DNA of 64,000 nucleotides, taken from contig NC_089753.1 of assembly GCF_040412425.1 (NCBI RefSeq), positions 34,930,413 through 34,994,412 of the forward strand, written 5' to 3'. The notes beneath the pieces were generated by a model. The model ran no database searches and was not told where the DNA came from. It was given only the letters and a program-made list of their open reading frames with translations. Position numbers and translations under genes: made by a program. This DNA is from Macrobrachium rosenbergii (taxonomy: Eukaryota > Arthropoda > Malacostraca > Decapoda > Palaemonidae). Below, one piece after another: positions 43,133 to 63,509 of the stretch. Position 1 is the stretch's first letter, and each line of letters opens with the position of its first letter.

Positions 43133-43671
43133 TCGTGCGCGCGCATGCGTGTGAGAAATAGGACGAACCATGGGAGACACAATTAACTGTATATCCTCCA
43201 TAATTTCTGGACAACATCCAACAAAGGCAGTGTGTAGGAGGGGTGGGGTGGGGAGGGGTGGGGGCTGGCTGTTGTCTTAATCGGACCCGGGGCTGCTACC
43301 TATAATAGCCAAATATAATAATGGCTGTTAATAACCTAATTAAAGATGACCTGTTCTGTGGCTTCCTCGACACAGGTCGAGAGCGAGAGAAGGCTTAATC
43401 ACCTTCAAAGAGGAATGCGAAGAGTCAGTTTGAAATAAACATAAAAAACCATTAATTTTTTCAGGTTTTACGAGTATGGATGGAAAAAAAATTTTTCTAT
43501 CAATTTTAAGCGAATGGTTACAATGACATGAACGTTTTACTTAGATCATATTGTAATGATACTGACACGTTCACGAATTAGACCAGAATAAAAAATGAAC
43601 TTCCTCGAGCTTTAAAGAGAATCATTGAAACGGATCCGCGGGTGTAAATTGAAGTTAATTTTGTACGAAAG

Positions 43672-43766
43672 GGAACTGTCACTGAATTTAGATGAAAATA
43701 CTTTTTAATACACAAAAAACACTGAATTTAGATGACAATACTTTTTAATATATAAGAAAAAAACAT
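43672..43766 (+). repeat. ~45-bp tandem duplication
   Basis: ACTGAATTTAGATGAAAATA + CTTTTTAATA is repeated with ACTGAATTTAGATGACAATA + CTTTTTAATA. Confidence 0.7.
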
Positions 43767-46722
43767 TAACACCGAATCAAATTAGCTTTTTTTTAACCCT
43801 TCATACGACGACGGTGAAAAGGGATTTGAAATGTCAAGGGCAAAGGTACAGGGTACAGTCGAAGGAACCGCATCTCTTTGGGAGCATTCTACTGGGCTGT
43901 CAGCTATGAGATCGGAGCTCTGCTCTTATTGAAGAGAAATGTCATCGGGCTAATGACCCTATTTACAAACTTCTGAGAATTTTTTATTTATTATATTGTT
44001 TTATTTTCTTAGATTGGAGAGCTTCAAGTTTGATTTTTTGTCATGGCAAAATGCCATATATATAAATATATACGAGCGCATACCGTGTATATACCTATAT
44101 ATACATACGAGTGTATATACAGATACATACAGACACGCCGCGTTTTCTAATACAACGTATTTTCAAAAAAGATTTTTTTTTAATAATACTTCTTCCTGAA
44201 AAGAGGAATCTTAGTAGTTAAGATATTATACACAAATAAAGAAAGCGTGCATACACACATCATGCTCGGTCCTATTTTATCACAAATCTAAGATAAAAAG
44301 CAGAGAGAATTTTTGTCAGATCTTAAATGATTACGTCCTCTACGTAAGCACGGAATGTGTCTCAAAAGAAAAAAAAAATATATATATTTTATCCCTCAGT
44401 CTACATCAGTTTGACAGCTGAAGCTAATAAAAAAAACCTTACGGAATATTATGTCTACATATGTATACTTAGTTGTTTTTTTTTGTTGTTGTAGCGTCCA
44501 CGATAACACAACACAACATTGAGAGATTAAATACAAATAGGGTCTCTCGTATTCGGCTGCTTAAATCACACAATCTTCTTTATCCACAACCTCTGCAAAT
44601 GAAGTATTTAAAAGGTAATATTATGCAATGGATATATATGTCGTGCAAGGCATCCATAAGTGCCTAAGAATTTACATACGGAAGTCGACTACACGATAGC
44701 CAATTTTGAGAACATTTGATGAAGTCTTTCAATGTAATACGTCTTATAATATTATGCCTCTGAAAAGATTTGATATTAGAGCCCTGATGTCCTTGAAAGC
44801 TCGTCCCGAAAAATTATAATGTAATTATAAATTGAAGTGCATACGATCTTTTTAATCTAGAGTTAGATTCCCACTTCAGGAAATAGGTATTTTACGAATC
44901 TTTCCCAATGGAGAACAATTTCATGACCTTATCCACAGACAGAAACATATGTTTTTCCTAATGCAAAAAGTATACACGACCTACAAATTGTTCATTATGT
45001 TTTGTGGACATTCTCAGGTCCATACTAATACCAACGGATGAGAATTTACTTTTTGTAAAGTTTTTCATTTTGACAAAATCACTGATAAAATTATTCCCGT
45101 AGACAGTTTCCCTGATAAACACTGAACGGTTGAGAACTCGAGGTAACGAACTCCCATAGTGACTCAAGACTTCATTTTCATACAAAAGTCCAATTTTATT
45201 TTTTATCTCACCAACGGTTCTGTACTAACTGGTATTTATTGGTTAAAAATAAAAATCATGCTTAATTTTATGTGGCTAACTGTATGAGATTATGGATACA
45301 AAAGACGAGGTCTCACAAAAATGTTTAAAAATCACAAGATCTCACTCTTATATTAAAAAAGATCTCTACGAGTCGGAAACCCCCAAAAGGTCTTTTCCAC
45401 TAATTGGCACCTGAATATAGATGGAGTTGCCGATTACATTTTGATTTTGTAACTTCTTAAGCATTCTCTGGTGACAAGACTTTGAGAATTGTACGATAGT
45501 TCCTCGTAGTGAATGATAAATACGGTAATTCATATTTATTTCGATCTGCAAAATACCTAAATTTTGTATTCATCTCTTTGGTTTCTCACGCAGATAAAAC
45601 GAATCTGATGTGACTGTTTGAATGCTGGAATTGGTCTAATGATCACATTCTGCTACTCGAAGTGCACAGAAAAGCTTGAGGGATTCAGAATTATAGCTTT
45701 AGCAAGCTTTCTTTCTGACCTAAAACAACTAATATCTATCACGGATTCTTCTCCCTTAATAAAACAGGAAACTATGTTTATATCTATACGATAAAAAAAA
45801 TGTCCACGAATGCTAAATATCGTTGCCATTGGAATGCGAGAAAGGAAAACGTTATGCAAAAATTCATTTACAAGAACAGTAAATAAAATGCTTCCCCTTA
45901 AACTCGGACATAGAATCTTAAATCTTTTATCATACTAGACTTTGTTGAATCAGACAGAGATGGAATAAATAGCTTCATACCCTCGGACTTCGAACGGAAG
46001 CTAAAAGAACACGCTTGCTGTTTCAGGATACAGGGTCGACAATACTGTACAGTACAAGACCTATAACATACAGGGAAACTGTGCAAAGTAATCTTCTGGT
46101 CCCTGTGGAAGAAAGAATAAGAAGACTAGCAATTCTATTTATAAACCAACAGGTACACACAATCACCACCAGGGTGACCCGTTTGCAGAAATACGTCATT
46201 TTGGGGGTCTTCTATTGTGTGACCGGTTCGTTGGCGAGGCATCAGCTGTTCCCGATCCCGCCAAACACTGACAGCGGACCCCAACAGAACGAAACCAGAG
46301 CCCGCCAAAGCCGGGAACCAGTTACAACAACAGAGGAGCCTTACATTATGCATGGATATTGCCATTAACATTGTGCTGAGAATATTATGACACGTTGAAC
46401 TCTGTGTGTATGTGTGAACAAGACAAAGGTTTGTGACCGCTTTCTTTGCATCGTGTGTGACATAGACAGTATCACTGACCATCCGCCTCCCATACACTTG
46501 GTACGATAAAGCGCTTCGTGAGCTCCACAGTTACCTCCCCCATCCATTACGTAGGAGAGGGTTCAGTTCCACAGTGGCCACAGGCGAATGCTGGCCGTGG
46601 CACCAGTTACAAACGTTTTTTGGCATTCACGTCAAGAGGACTATTTGATCATCACAGTCAGAGGAAGTCTTACAGCAACCACACAGACACACGGACGCGC
46701 AGGCGGCCAACAGCTTTCCCAC

Positions 46723-52591
<5,869 letters not shown>

Positions 52592-52772
52592 CTTGTCACG
52601 CCTGCGGAGAAAGGAGGACCTTCAGAGCCTTCGTCAGGTAGGGTTGACTTTGTGGGGGGTGTTTAGTATTTTGGGATAATCGCGAGGGGAAATTAGTAGT
52701 TATTAGGGGAGGCATATTTGAAGTCATTGGTAGGATATGTAAATTGAATTTGAGAAAAGACATTGATACATT

Positions 52773-52915
<143 letters not shown>

Positions 52916-53248
52916 ACTCACACATACAAAGCACATGCAAATACAAATAAATATGCAAACGTATCACAAGTTAAATACGCATTATAGTTTAATTACAAAC
53001 ATTACCTAAATATATCCGCCAACAATGAAAATCATTGCGCAAGCGACAAGACAATAGGACACCAAAATACGTGACGACGCAAACTTCGAGTCAATGATCT
53101 TCCAGTCTTTCGTCACCTCTTATTGTATGTATATGCTTGTTTGTAAACAGTCTCTCTCTCTCTCTCTCTCTCATCTGTCTGCAGTTTTATTCCTTTTCTG
53201 TTCGTCTGTTCTTCGTTTAACTCAAGAAGTAAACGTCTATGTTGTGGT

Positions 53249-53359
<111 letters not shown>

Positions 53360-53984
53360 AAATCAACCTTACCCTAACAGCATATTGATAATTTCTTGAT
53401 TAAGAATATTAACAGAAATACACTAAAACCGCTGCTGGTAATCGGTGTGCTGAAGCCTTCCAAAACGCTACGTCAAGTATTTAATGTCTAAATGCTTCCA
53501 CGAAAGCTTAGACACTCAAGCCTGTCTCAAGGCCGGATAAAAGCTAAGCGTCGCTGTACTTATGTCCAAAAGCTGACAGAAGTAATTCTTATTTACTGTC
53601 TTGCCGAAGGTTCCATAGGTGGAATGACCTGAAATTTATCCCACTGACGAATCTAGAGCCAGTGGGTCCGGGAATCCAGTGCCTCTATAGCTGAGGTCTT
53701 AAAAAAGGAAATATGTCATAAAAATCTCAATGCCCACGCATAAATATTATAAGAAAGTTCATGTTAGGGCCTATTTACGGTTAAATAATCATTCTTTTAA
53801 CACAAGCGCCGACGGGACGGGCAACCAATGACTTATTAATCTAGCCACAGACCTAAGAAAGCAAGAAATAGAACGAGAATGTTAAAACTAGAGGTTCCAC
53901 TGAGTTGCATAAAGTGATATTTGCCGACAGGGGTCGAGACCGGCAAAGCAATGCCCAATACCCAGGTGACAATATGAAAACGTT

Positions 53985-54127
53985 AAGTATACCTTAGTTT
54001 AATCAGACCACTGAGCTGATTAACAGCTCTCCTAGAGAGGGCTGGCCCGAAGGATTAGGTTTATTTTACATGGATAAGAACCAATTGGTGGGCACGGAAG
54101 GAGAGACAAGTTTCATTTCGAGGCAAG
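53985..54127 (-). mobile_element. SINE-like element, second copy (3' part)
   Basis: Reverse complement of the 36.7-kb element's end: TTTAATCAGACCACTGAGCT, GGCTGGCCCGAAGGATTAGG and AAGAACCAATTGG. It is followed directly by a (TTA)n tract. Confidence 0.6.
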
Positions 54128-54176
<49 letters not shown>

Positions 54177-54407
54177 TAGATAAATTAACAAATTAACTGA
54201 AGCTTGGTAACTGGCACATACACTGTGATATTTTCAACCATACATAGATTATTATCATTATATAATTATCATAGCCTTACACATCCTCAGATTTTAGGAA
54301 TACACTTGTCCATTCAAGGACAGGGTTAGTGTATCCTGAAAGTCCAGGGATATGAAGGATATTATTAATACAGGATGGTCATCAGTACGAATTTTTTTCC
54401 TATTTTC

Positions 54408-54447
<40 letters not shown>

Positions 54448-54746
54448 TAGAAATAAAGAACTGCAATACAACTGGGACATTAACTTGAAAACTTAATCGC
54501 CACAAAATGAAATACCCTCATGAAAAACAGGAAAAATGAGACAAAGAAAATAACGGATGAATAATACTACATACATTTTAATGGAAGAGTTTAGGCCAAA
54601 GGCCAAGCACTGGGAGCAATGAGGTCATTCAGCGCTGGAAAGGAACTTATGAGTAGGTAGGTTTGAAAGGTGTAACAGGAGGAAAGCCTCGCAGCTGCAC
54701 TCCGAAATAATTGTTAGGAGGGGGTGGATAGCAAGATGGAAGAAAG

Positions 54747-54823
<77 letters not shown>
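54128..54823 (+). repeat. Three (TTA)/(TAA)n microsatellites
   Basis: (TTA)16 at 54128-54176, (TTA)13 at 54409-54448 and (TAA)25 at 54749-54823; the first abuts the SINE copy, the third abuts family-A copy 7. Confidence 0.95.
54584..54748 (+). mobile_element. Dispersed repeat family A, copy 7 (3'-truncated)
   Basis: Matches the 5' half (GTTTAGGCCAAAGGCCAAGC to AAGATGGAAGAAAGA) and then runs straight into a (TAA)n microsatellite. Confidence 0.78.
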
Positions 54824-54824
<1 letters not shown>

Positions 54825-55599
54825 TATACTCATAAACAATGATACAGGTCAGAAAATCCCATGGCATTTCAAAGGACTATCATATGCTCTTTTAATTCAT
54901 GCTCTAGTAAGAAGCACAAATAATATTTAATACTAAATTTCTGTGCTCTAGTAATGAATGAAAAAGTCAAATTCATTGATAATTTCACACAAAAAAGCTT
55001 CCTTGCATTTGCGTCCTAATACCAGGAATGAATATAAACTAGCGGAATATTTTTGACGACCAAAATCGCCGATAATATCAATTAAAAACAGATTATTAAA
55101 ATAAACTTCTCATTAGCACGCCGTGTAAACAAATATCTACAATTCACCAAAGTTTTTTTTTTTTTTTTTTACGCAATAACATCTGTGAATACCCGCCTAA
55201 AAATAATTGCATGAACCGAGATCAATAACGTAATGCATTACAGGTCTATTTTACCAACCGTTCAATACAAGCGGAAAACCACCTACAAAATAGAAAGAAA
55301 AAAAAAAAGATTAAAAACTATGCAGGTATATCGAGAAACAGTTCAACGACAAAACTGCTCCCAAAAAAACTCTGGGGATTTAATGCGCAATGTTTCAATA
55401 ACAATGCCTTGAATTGCGAACCGGGCTGTTTTTAGAACCATTCCGCAGTATATTTAGACTCGATGAAGGCGTTATGATTGGAGGAATATGCTGCGTGGGT
55501 TGGCGCCAGCTGTCACGGTTAATCACTTGTGATCACTGGTGATCACTAGTTGATTATGGTTATGCATGCCGGGTTTGTTTTTGATTTGCTCCTTTTACC

Positions 55600-57580
55600 G
55601 GAACTATGTATGGGGGTTAGTTTTTCATTTACTACTTTCATTGGAACTGTTATGAATGGGGGTTAGTTTTTCATTTACTACTTTTACCGGAACTGTTATG
55701 TATGGGGGTTTGCTTTTCATTCACTACTTTTACTGGAACTGTTATGTATGGGGGTTTGTTTTTCATTTACTACTTTTACTGGAACTGTTATGTATGGGGG
55801 TTTGTTTTTCATTTACTACTTTTACTGGCACTGTTACGTATGGGGGTTTGTTTTTCATTTACTACTTTTACTGGAACTGTTACGTATGGGGTTTGTTTTT
55901 CATTTACTACTTTTACTGAAACTGTTACGTATGGGAGTTTGTTTTTCATTTACTACTTTTACTGGAACCTTTATGTATGGCGGTTTGTTTTTCATTTCCT
56001 ACTTTTACTGGAACTGTTATGTATGGGGGTTTGTTTTTCATTTACTACTTTTACTGGAAATGTTATGTATGGGGGTTTGTTTTTCATTTACTACTTTTAC
56101 TGGAAATGTTACGTATGGGGGTTTGTTTTTCATTTACTACTTTTACTGGAACTGTTATGTATGGGGGTTTGTTTTTCATTTACTACTTCTACTGGAACTG
56201 TTATGTATGGGGGTTTGTTTTTCATTTACTACTTTTACTGGAACTGTTATGTATGGGGGTTTGTTTTTCATTTACTACTTTTACTGGAACTGTTATGTAT
56301 GGGGATTTGTTTTTCATTTACTACTTTTACTGGAACTGTTATGTATGGGGGTTTGTTTTTCATTTACTACTTTTAGTGGCACTGTTACGTATGGAGGTTT
56401 GTTTCTCATTTTCTACTTTTACTGGAACTGTTATGAATGGGGGTTTGTTTTTCATTTACTACTTTTACTGGAACTGTTATGAATGGGGGCTTGTTTCTCA
56501 TTTACTACTTTTACTGGAACTGTTATGAATGGGGGTTTGTTTCTCATTTACTACTTTCACTGGAACTGTTATGAATGGGGGTTTGTTTCTCATTTACTAC
56601 TTTCACTGGAACTGTTATGAATGGGGGTTTGTTTCTCATTTACTACTTTCACTGGAACTGTTATGAATGCGGGTTTGTTTCTCATTTACTACTTTTACTG
56701 GAACCTTTATGTATGGCGGTTTGTTTTTCATTTACTACTTTTACTGGAACTGTTATGTATGGGGGTTTGTTTTTCATTTACTACTTTTACTGGAAATGTT
56801 ATGTATGGGGTTTGTTTTTCATTTACTACTTTTACTGGCACTGTTACGTATGGGGGTTTGTTTTTAATTTACTACTTTTACTGGAACTGTTATGTATGGG
56901 GGTTTGTTTTTCATTTACTACTTTTACTGGAACTGTTATGTATGGGGGTTTGTTTTTCATTTACTACTTTTACTGGAACTGTTATGTATGGGGGTTTGTT
57001 TTTCATTTACTACTTTTACTGGAACTGTTATGTATGGGGGTTTGCTTTTCATTTACTACTTTTACTGGAACTGTTATGTATGGGGGTTTTTCATTTACTA
57101 CTTTTACTGGAACTGTTATGTATGGGGGTTTGTTTTTCATTTACTACTTTTACTGGAACTGTTATGTATGGGGGTTTGTTTCTCATTTACTACTTTTAGT
57201 GGCACTGTTACGTATGGAGGTTTGTTTCTCATTTACTACTTTTACTGGAACTGTTATGAATGGGGGTTTGTTTTTCATTTACTACTTTTACTGGAACTGT
57301 TATGAATGGGGGTTTGTTTCTCATTTACTACTTTTACTGGAACTGTTATGAATGGGGACTTGTTTCTCATTTACTACTTTTACTGGAACTGTTATGAATG
57401 GGGGTTTGTTTCTCATTTACTACTTTTACTGGAACTGTTATGAATGCGGGTTTGTTTCTCATTTACTACTTTTACTGGAACCTTTATGTATGGCGGTTTG
57501 TTTCTCATTTACTCCTTTCACTGGAACTGTTATGAATGGTGGTTTGTTTTTAATTTCCTACTTTTACTGGAACTGTTATC
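55600..57580 (+). repeat. 46-bp minisatellite, about 43 units
   Basis: Unit TGTTATGTATGGGGGTTTGT followed by TTTTCATTTACTACTTTTACTGGAAC in two overlapping pieces, 46 bp. Since 46 mod 3 is 1 and the unit lacks stops in the plus direction, all three plus frames stay open and give long but meaningless reading frames. Variant units (GAATG, CTTTATGTATGGCGG, TTTAGTGGCACTG) recur about 735-825 bp apart, indicating internal segmental duplication. Confidence 0.95.
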
Positions 57581-57589
57581 AAGCCTTGA

Positions 57590-58290
57590 TACCAACGCAA
57601 AAGTGAAAGGAAACATTATAAGCATGAAATAAATACAAAACTTCACGATATAAAAAGAAAAGTTAAAGACTTAGAATTATACAAAACAGGACACTGGTGA
57701 GCATACTTAAATATGATATGATTCTTCTTTTTACCTGAAACAAAAAAATACGAAAATAAAAACTTACACCGCAAAAGTTATGTCCGCTTTTCCATTACGA
57801 GTTCATACGAAAACGATAAAAGGTTCTTGGAAAAAGAAACATATTTTGCAAATAAAAAAAATAAACAGAAAGAGCATCACAGTCACATGAATACTTTCCG
57901 GTTCATATAAAAAAAAACAATAATAAGAGAACGAAAATATATACATTTAAGTATGTTTTGAAAGCAAGCCTTTTTGTACTCTGAAAATGACAAAAGCCAA
58001 GAATAAATTCCTATTTGGGACTGAAAGCAGCGGCGAGGCGACTGACACAAATGTCAAGAAAGTTCCTGGTATTTTCTATTATAAATATCACCCCTGGAAA
58101 ATTCTTTCCTCTCTCTCTCTCTCTCTCCACAGGTCTGGAAATCATTCCTCTTTAATGAAACCGAACTACGGCAGAAAACGGTGCGCCACACACGGAACAG
58201 AGTCAAAATTAACCTACAAACTTTGTTTTCCAACTTGTTGCGATAGGTCCCCGATTTAGCAGATTTCGGCACGTTCCCAGATTAAAGCAA
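57590..58290. other. AT-rich stretch without features
   Basis: A 90-codon plus-strand frame (57987-58259) has no recognisable motif or splice context. Nothing else seen. Confidence 0.4.
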
Positions 58291-58291
58291 G

Positions 58292-58345
<54 letters not shown>

Positions 58346-58617
58346 TTACATACAGTTTAGGTCGAAGGCCAAGCGCTGGGACCTATGAGGTCATTCAGCG
58401 CTGAAAGGAAAATTGAGAGTACGAGGTTTAAAAGGTGTAGCAGGAGGAAAACCTCGCAGTTGCACTAGGAAGGTGAAGAGTAAGATGGAAGACAGAATAT
58501 GAATGGAGGTGCAGTAAAAGGAATGAAAAGGGTTGCAGCTAGGGGCCGAAGGGACGCTGCAAAGAACCTTAAGTAATACCTACAGTGCAACGTGTGAGAT
58601 GCACTAACCCCCTACGG

Positions 58618-58684
<67 letters not shown>
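58292..58684 (+). repeat. (GA)n microsatellites bracketing family-A copy 8
   Basis: (GA)n at 58292-58345 (one AAAG interruption) and (GA)32 at 58621-58684. Confidence 0.96.
58346..58619 (+). mobile_element. Dispersed repeat family A, copy 8
   Basis: Nearly full-length copy ending at AACCCCCTACGGGACGAG and bounded on both sides by (GA)n microsatellites (58292-58345 and 58621-58684). Confidence 0.8.
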
Positions 58685-58687
<3 letters not shown>

Positions 58688-59282
58688 TTAAAACTGCGTC
58701 AACTTCCAGTTACTAACATTCAAACGAACACCAAAAAATTTTTTTAATAAATGCGAAAATTTCGGATATCAGACCGATCATGTAGTTCCTATTGCATATT
58801 AAACATAACTCAGTCTCGCACTTATTTTTTTTACGCTGCACTCCGTCATTGCGAGTAACATAATTGCTAAGATTCTCCGTGGCCATAAACTGACTCCTTA
58901 AATAATACCAGGAAGCAACAGCAAGGTTACCTAAACACCTCGCGTCATTCACGTTTTCCTTCACAAACAGCAGGAAATGTTTGTTTTCCCAGTTAGGCAC
59001 TGAGGATAATGACAACAGACTGTACGACAGAGAATTCTGCGTGCGTGTCATGTCTCAGATTGTTTTCCAGATATGATCCGCTGAATGAAAAATCTCACCT
59101 CCGTGAATGAGGTAACCACGTTCAAAAATAAAGCATGGCCATTATTAAGTTGTCTAAATACGGTATGAGAAAGTTTTGGGCCATTCTTCACAATAACTGA
59201 AAGGTCAAGGTATCACGGTATTATAGGTCAAAATATTACTGGTACAGAAGCTGACAACAAATACAATAGGCTGCAGGTTTTT

Positions 59283-59283
<1 letters not shown>

Positions 59284-59327
<44 letters not shown>

Positions 59328-59722
59328 TATTATATTATATTATTATTATTATTATTATTCAGTACAAGAGCCCTATTCATATGGAAGAAGCCCGCAGGAG
59401 CCACTGACTTGAAATTCAAGCTTCCAAAGAATATGGTTGGTGTTTATTAGAAAGAAGTAACAGGCAGTAAATGGAAATGCAGAAAGGAGAGATCATTTAC
59501 TAAAAAAGAAAAGTAAATAACCAAATCAATCAATGAAGAGATAAAAATGCAAATGAATAATTAAAATGCAAGGAGAGTTGTATTAGCATAGTAATGCATT
59601 GCATCTTCGCTTGAACTTCTAAAGTTCCATTTGCACGACGTCCTCAGGGAGACTATTCCACAGCCAAAGAGTGGGAGGAATAAAGGACCTCTGGAAATGT
59701 ATAAACAAAGCAACATTTAAAA
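59284..59722 (-). mobile_element. LINE 3' end with (TAA)n tail
   Basis: On the minus strand the sequence reads RSFIPPTLWLWNSLPEDV followed by VQMEL and a stop, the typical last residues of LINE ORF2 proteins. About 260 nt of 3' UTR follow, then an imperfect (TAA)n tract (59284-59359) that is best read as the element's own tail. The element is truncated at its 5' end. TAA-type tails are known for I-like LINEs. Confidence 0.62.
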
Positions 59723-61594
59723 ATACTTGGTTTCGCAGGCATTCCAAAATGGCACTAAAGCAAAGATATTGAATAATGCATTAAAGAAACGGTACTCGGT
59801 AAAGATAGGAAGTTCCGGAGTCCACAAACATCGAGGTAACGCCAACGTGATGTCATTAGATCAATTGCGAAATATCATAAGCAGCAACGGCAAAATAAAT
59901 AATTGGCAAGCAAGGCACTAAAGTTAGAATATAATAAGCTAAGCCAAAAAATTATGATTATTATTCTTATTATTAACAGCAAACATAGAGTTTGAAGTAT
60001 AACACTGTAAACGTCTTGACAGCGGAAACCTTACATGATGAAAACAAATATAAATTATTTTAACACTGGAATATTATAACGTGATGTCACAAGCAGAGAC
60101 AAAACTTGACATATAAACAGACTGAAAACGTTCCATAGAGAGGCTTTTCATCTAGCTTAGGTCAAATTCTCGACATCACATATGGTTAAAATCTTGCATC
60201 ACAAGGTTAGGTCAAATCTTTGACGTTAAACAAGTCAAAACCATGGTATTACGAGCAGGGCTCAAAACACTGACATTGCACCTGCCAAAATTATGATAGT
60301 CCTTCATATCCATAAATAAGAGTTGACTCAAAAGTCCCAAGTAAGATTCCACTATCATCAGTGATATCTACAATCATGTACCAACGTGAATCAACCACCT
60401 CTTTCTCATATTACTCTGAACATTCTCCTCTTGCAAAAACCTTCAAAATCTTTCGCTTGCTGCAACAGCTTTTCTTCACTATCTCCAAGCAGTACCTAAT
60501 TATTCGCGAACAGCCCGCACTCCACACTTCATTCATGCACGACACATCTTATAACCCACAAACATATTACTGTAATCAATTCCCCCTGTCATGAGATCAT
60601 CACCTACCGAAATCCTGTAAAGATAACGAGACCCATAATGGAAATCGAAGTTCCATGCTTTCAAATTGAACTTACACAAATCAGCCAGCAGTTTTATAAA
60701 CACAAGCTTGGCACTCGCTGATATTCCAAGCATGGTATTAATGCATTCGGCAACCCGTCAATATTGGAAAAGGAAATTCTGAACTCTCGCATCTTACATT
60801 CGCAATTCGTTTGCTTGCCAATTGATTTATTAGCAATAATGACATTTACCAAGACCATTACTAATGCAACATTCGATACATCGACGAATTCAAAATAAGC
60901 CTATGGGCTCACACTCAAAATGAGTCAAAAGTTACTCTTAGAACTAACATGTATCACTCCACTCAAAGTAAAATTACGAGCATTCATTATAAAGAATGGG
61001 GTGCAAAATGCGTATTACCTTTGTTAAAAAAGTAGACTATTTTTGTGTTTATATTCCAGATATTAAAACACCAGCGGGAGGACGGTTACCACACACAGGC
61101 ACACATCACAGGTATTGTCCTTTCGAAAGGTCAACAGTCAGAGAGGTATGTCTCACAGCAATTGTTCCTCTTGTCATAATGTTTAGGATCCAGGCAATTT
61201 AGGTCACAATCCTCCGTTAAACATATCATTCAGGAAACTGACCGATGTAATCAGACGTCCCGGACTCGTTGAGAGACGACGGAGCGAAGTTAATCTCGGT
61301 TGTTTCTATGGCATTACACCAAATGGACTTTCGTATCTCAACCGTTTTGTTTTCGGGGTGCCGTTCAGTATAAACTTGCAACCGACATAAAAACTAAAAC
61401 GTTTTGAAACACGCACAGGCTTTGCACATTTGTAACACTCAACGAATTAAACTGGAAAGCACTGGAAATGTAAATATCAATCAGTCAAAACGAATCATTT
61501 CAGCGGAACTCTGTAAACTACTCCTAAGCGGATGCAGCAGCGAGTGATCCCAACAGAAGAGAACGATCGTGAGGTCTGGCGGTGCGTGCGTGCG

Positions 61595-61657
61595 AGTGCC
61601 CGGCTTGGTAGCAAACTCAGGCATATATACGTGGCCATCATATGGTTGCTAGGAGAC
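61595..61657 (-). promoter_or_regulatory. Candidate TATA promoter upstream of DIRAS
   Basis: On the minus strand an X-box-like site (complement of GTTGCTAGGAGAC, 61645-61657) is followed by TATATAT (61623-61629) and then GC-richer DNA with a CACTC initiator-like element about 31 bp on. It is one of the few GC-balanced stretches right of DIRAS. No good first-exon donor was identified, so linking it to DIRAS is speculative. Confidence 0.22.
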
Positions 61658-61910
61658 TGTCTACGCGAGTGCTGATGCTCTAAGCATGCGCCCTTTTGCA
61701 TAGTTTGTTGGTGTATTGGGGGAGGGGGAGGGAAGTGGGGGAGAAAAGAAAGGCATTCAGGCTTACATAGAATGTGTGGGTGACTGCGTGGGTGGATGGG
61801 GTGATCGGTTAAGAGGTGGCAAAGGGGTTTTGCCGATGACCGTTCCCTTTACCAGGAATGCAAGGCGAAGGCGGAGGCACTAACTTGAACTTCAGAGATA
61901 TTTACTCAAT

Positions 61911-61916
<6 letters not shown>

Positions 61917-61974
<58 letters not shown>
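61917..61974 (+). repeat. (CT)n microsatellite, interrupted
   Basis: CT tract with CTGT and TTTCT interruptions. Confidence 0.95.
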
Positions 61975-61975
<1 letters not shown>

Positions 61976-62667
61976 GGCTGGAAGGCTTGCAGTATTTAAA
62001 CAGACGACGTTATTCGAGGAAGAGAGGAAAACGGATAGGTCTAAAACCATTCTCGTAACACCATAAAGATTTTTTAGTTTTTGTTTCTGACTTTTCTTGA
62101 CATTTCATATACGTCTCATAAATTGAAATATTTTGAGTTTTCATATGTTTATTCCTCTCATACGTAGACAGGAACCAACTTACCTATCACAGCCATTTCT
62201 GTAAATAATAATTATTGAAATAACAGCTTAAGCGTAGTACTACGTTCATTGTACGCACGTCTTCTGGGAGAGTACCTTTGACAATCTTGCCGTCAAATTG
62301 TGCCCCATTTAAGTCTTATGCGTTAGCCTTTGCACGACACCACCATACCAAATACACATGACTAATTTATCATTTAATTAGCAAAAAAAATCTTGGCTAC
62401 TTGGCCTAACCCTTTTGAGTTGGATTATCCAAGTCTCACGGTCGAGTGAAAATTCTAAAATGCCAAAACATCATCGTCGCTTCGTTTTTCTGTGCAGCAG
62501 CGTGTCACAAATATACTATCCTTCATTGCTGTTCGTTGTGCAGCATCTGTGTGTGTTTTTTCTATAAGTAACGTACGTGTTTCACCGGTTCATTTTCTAG
62601 TGCTCGTCAAGTCTGCGTGGAAGTGTGCACGCGCCCGGCAGATGATTACGTAAGTTAGTTCAGTGTC

Positions 62668-62668
62668 A

Positions 62669-62767
<99 letters not shown>

Positions 62768-62879
62768 GGGTGTGTGCATGCGTTGGTACGCAGTCGACTT
62801 AGGGAGTGGGATGTATGTAGATGTAGAAGTGAGTGTTTGTGAGTTTGTGTGTACGCAGGCGATTAAATAACCGGTGTGG

Positions 62880-62919
<40 letters not shown>
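62668..62919 (+). repeat. (TA)n and (GT)n microsatellites
   Basis: (TA)n at 62668-62761 and (GT)18 at 62883-62919. Confidence 0.95.
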
Positions 62920-62923
<4 letters not shown>

Positions 62924-63175
62924 GTGCGCGCAGGCGGTCGAGACGGGCAATGATATCCTGTGTTTGGAGAAGGCAAATAAAGAAAAAAAAAAAATACTCG
63001 CCCTTCGCTGGAACTTGGCTCCTGGTGCGACCTGCTCATGGCTGGATGTCAGCTTCAATATGCGCTTGAAAAAAAAAAGGAAAAACAAAAAAAAAGGACA
63101 ATATCACACAAAAGCTCACACCTGCTCCGTCTGGGTGAGATGGTTTTTCTGTATTAGATGGGTAATTGACAAATT

Positions 63176-63509
<334 letters not shown>

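Noticed and set aside
55656..57632. Long overlapping plus-strand frames up to 258 codons
   Set aside because: Product of a 46-bp repeat lacking stop codons; open in all three frames, no composition or signal typical of a protein.
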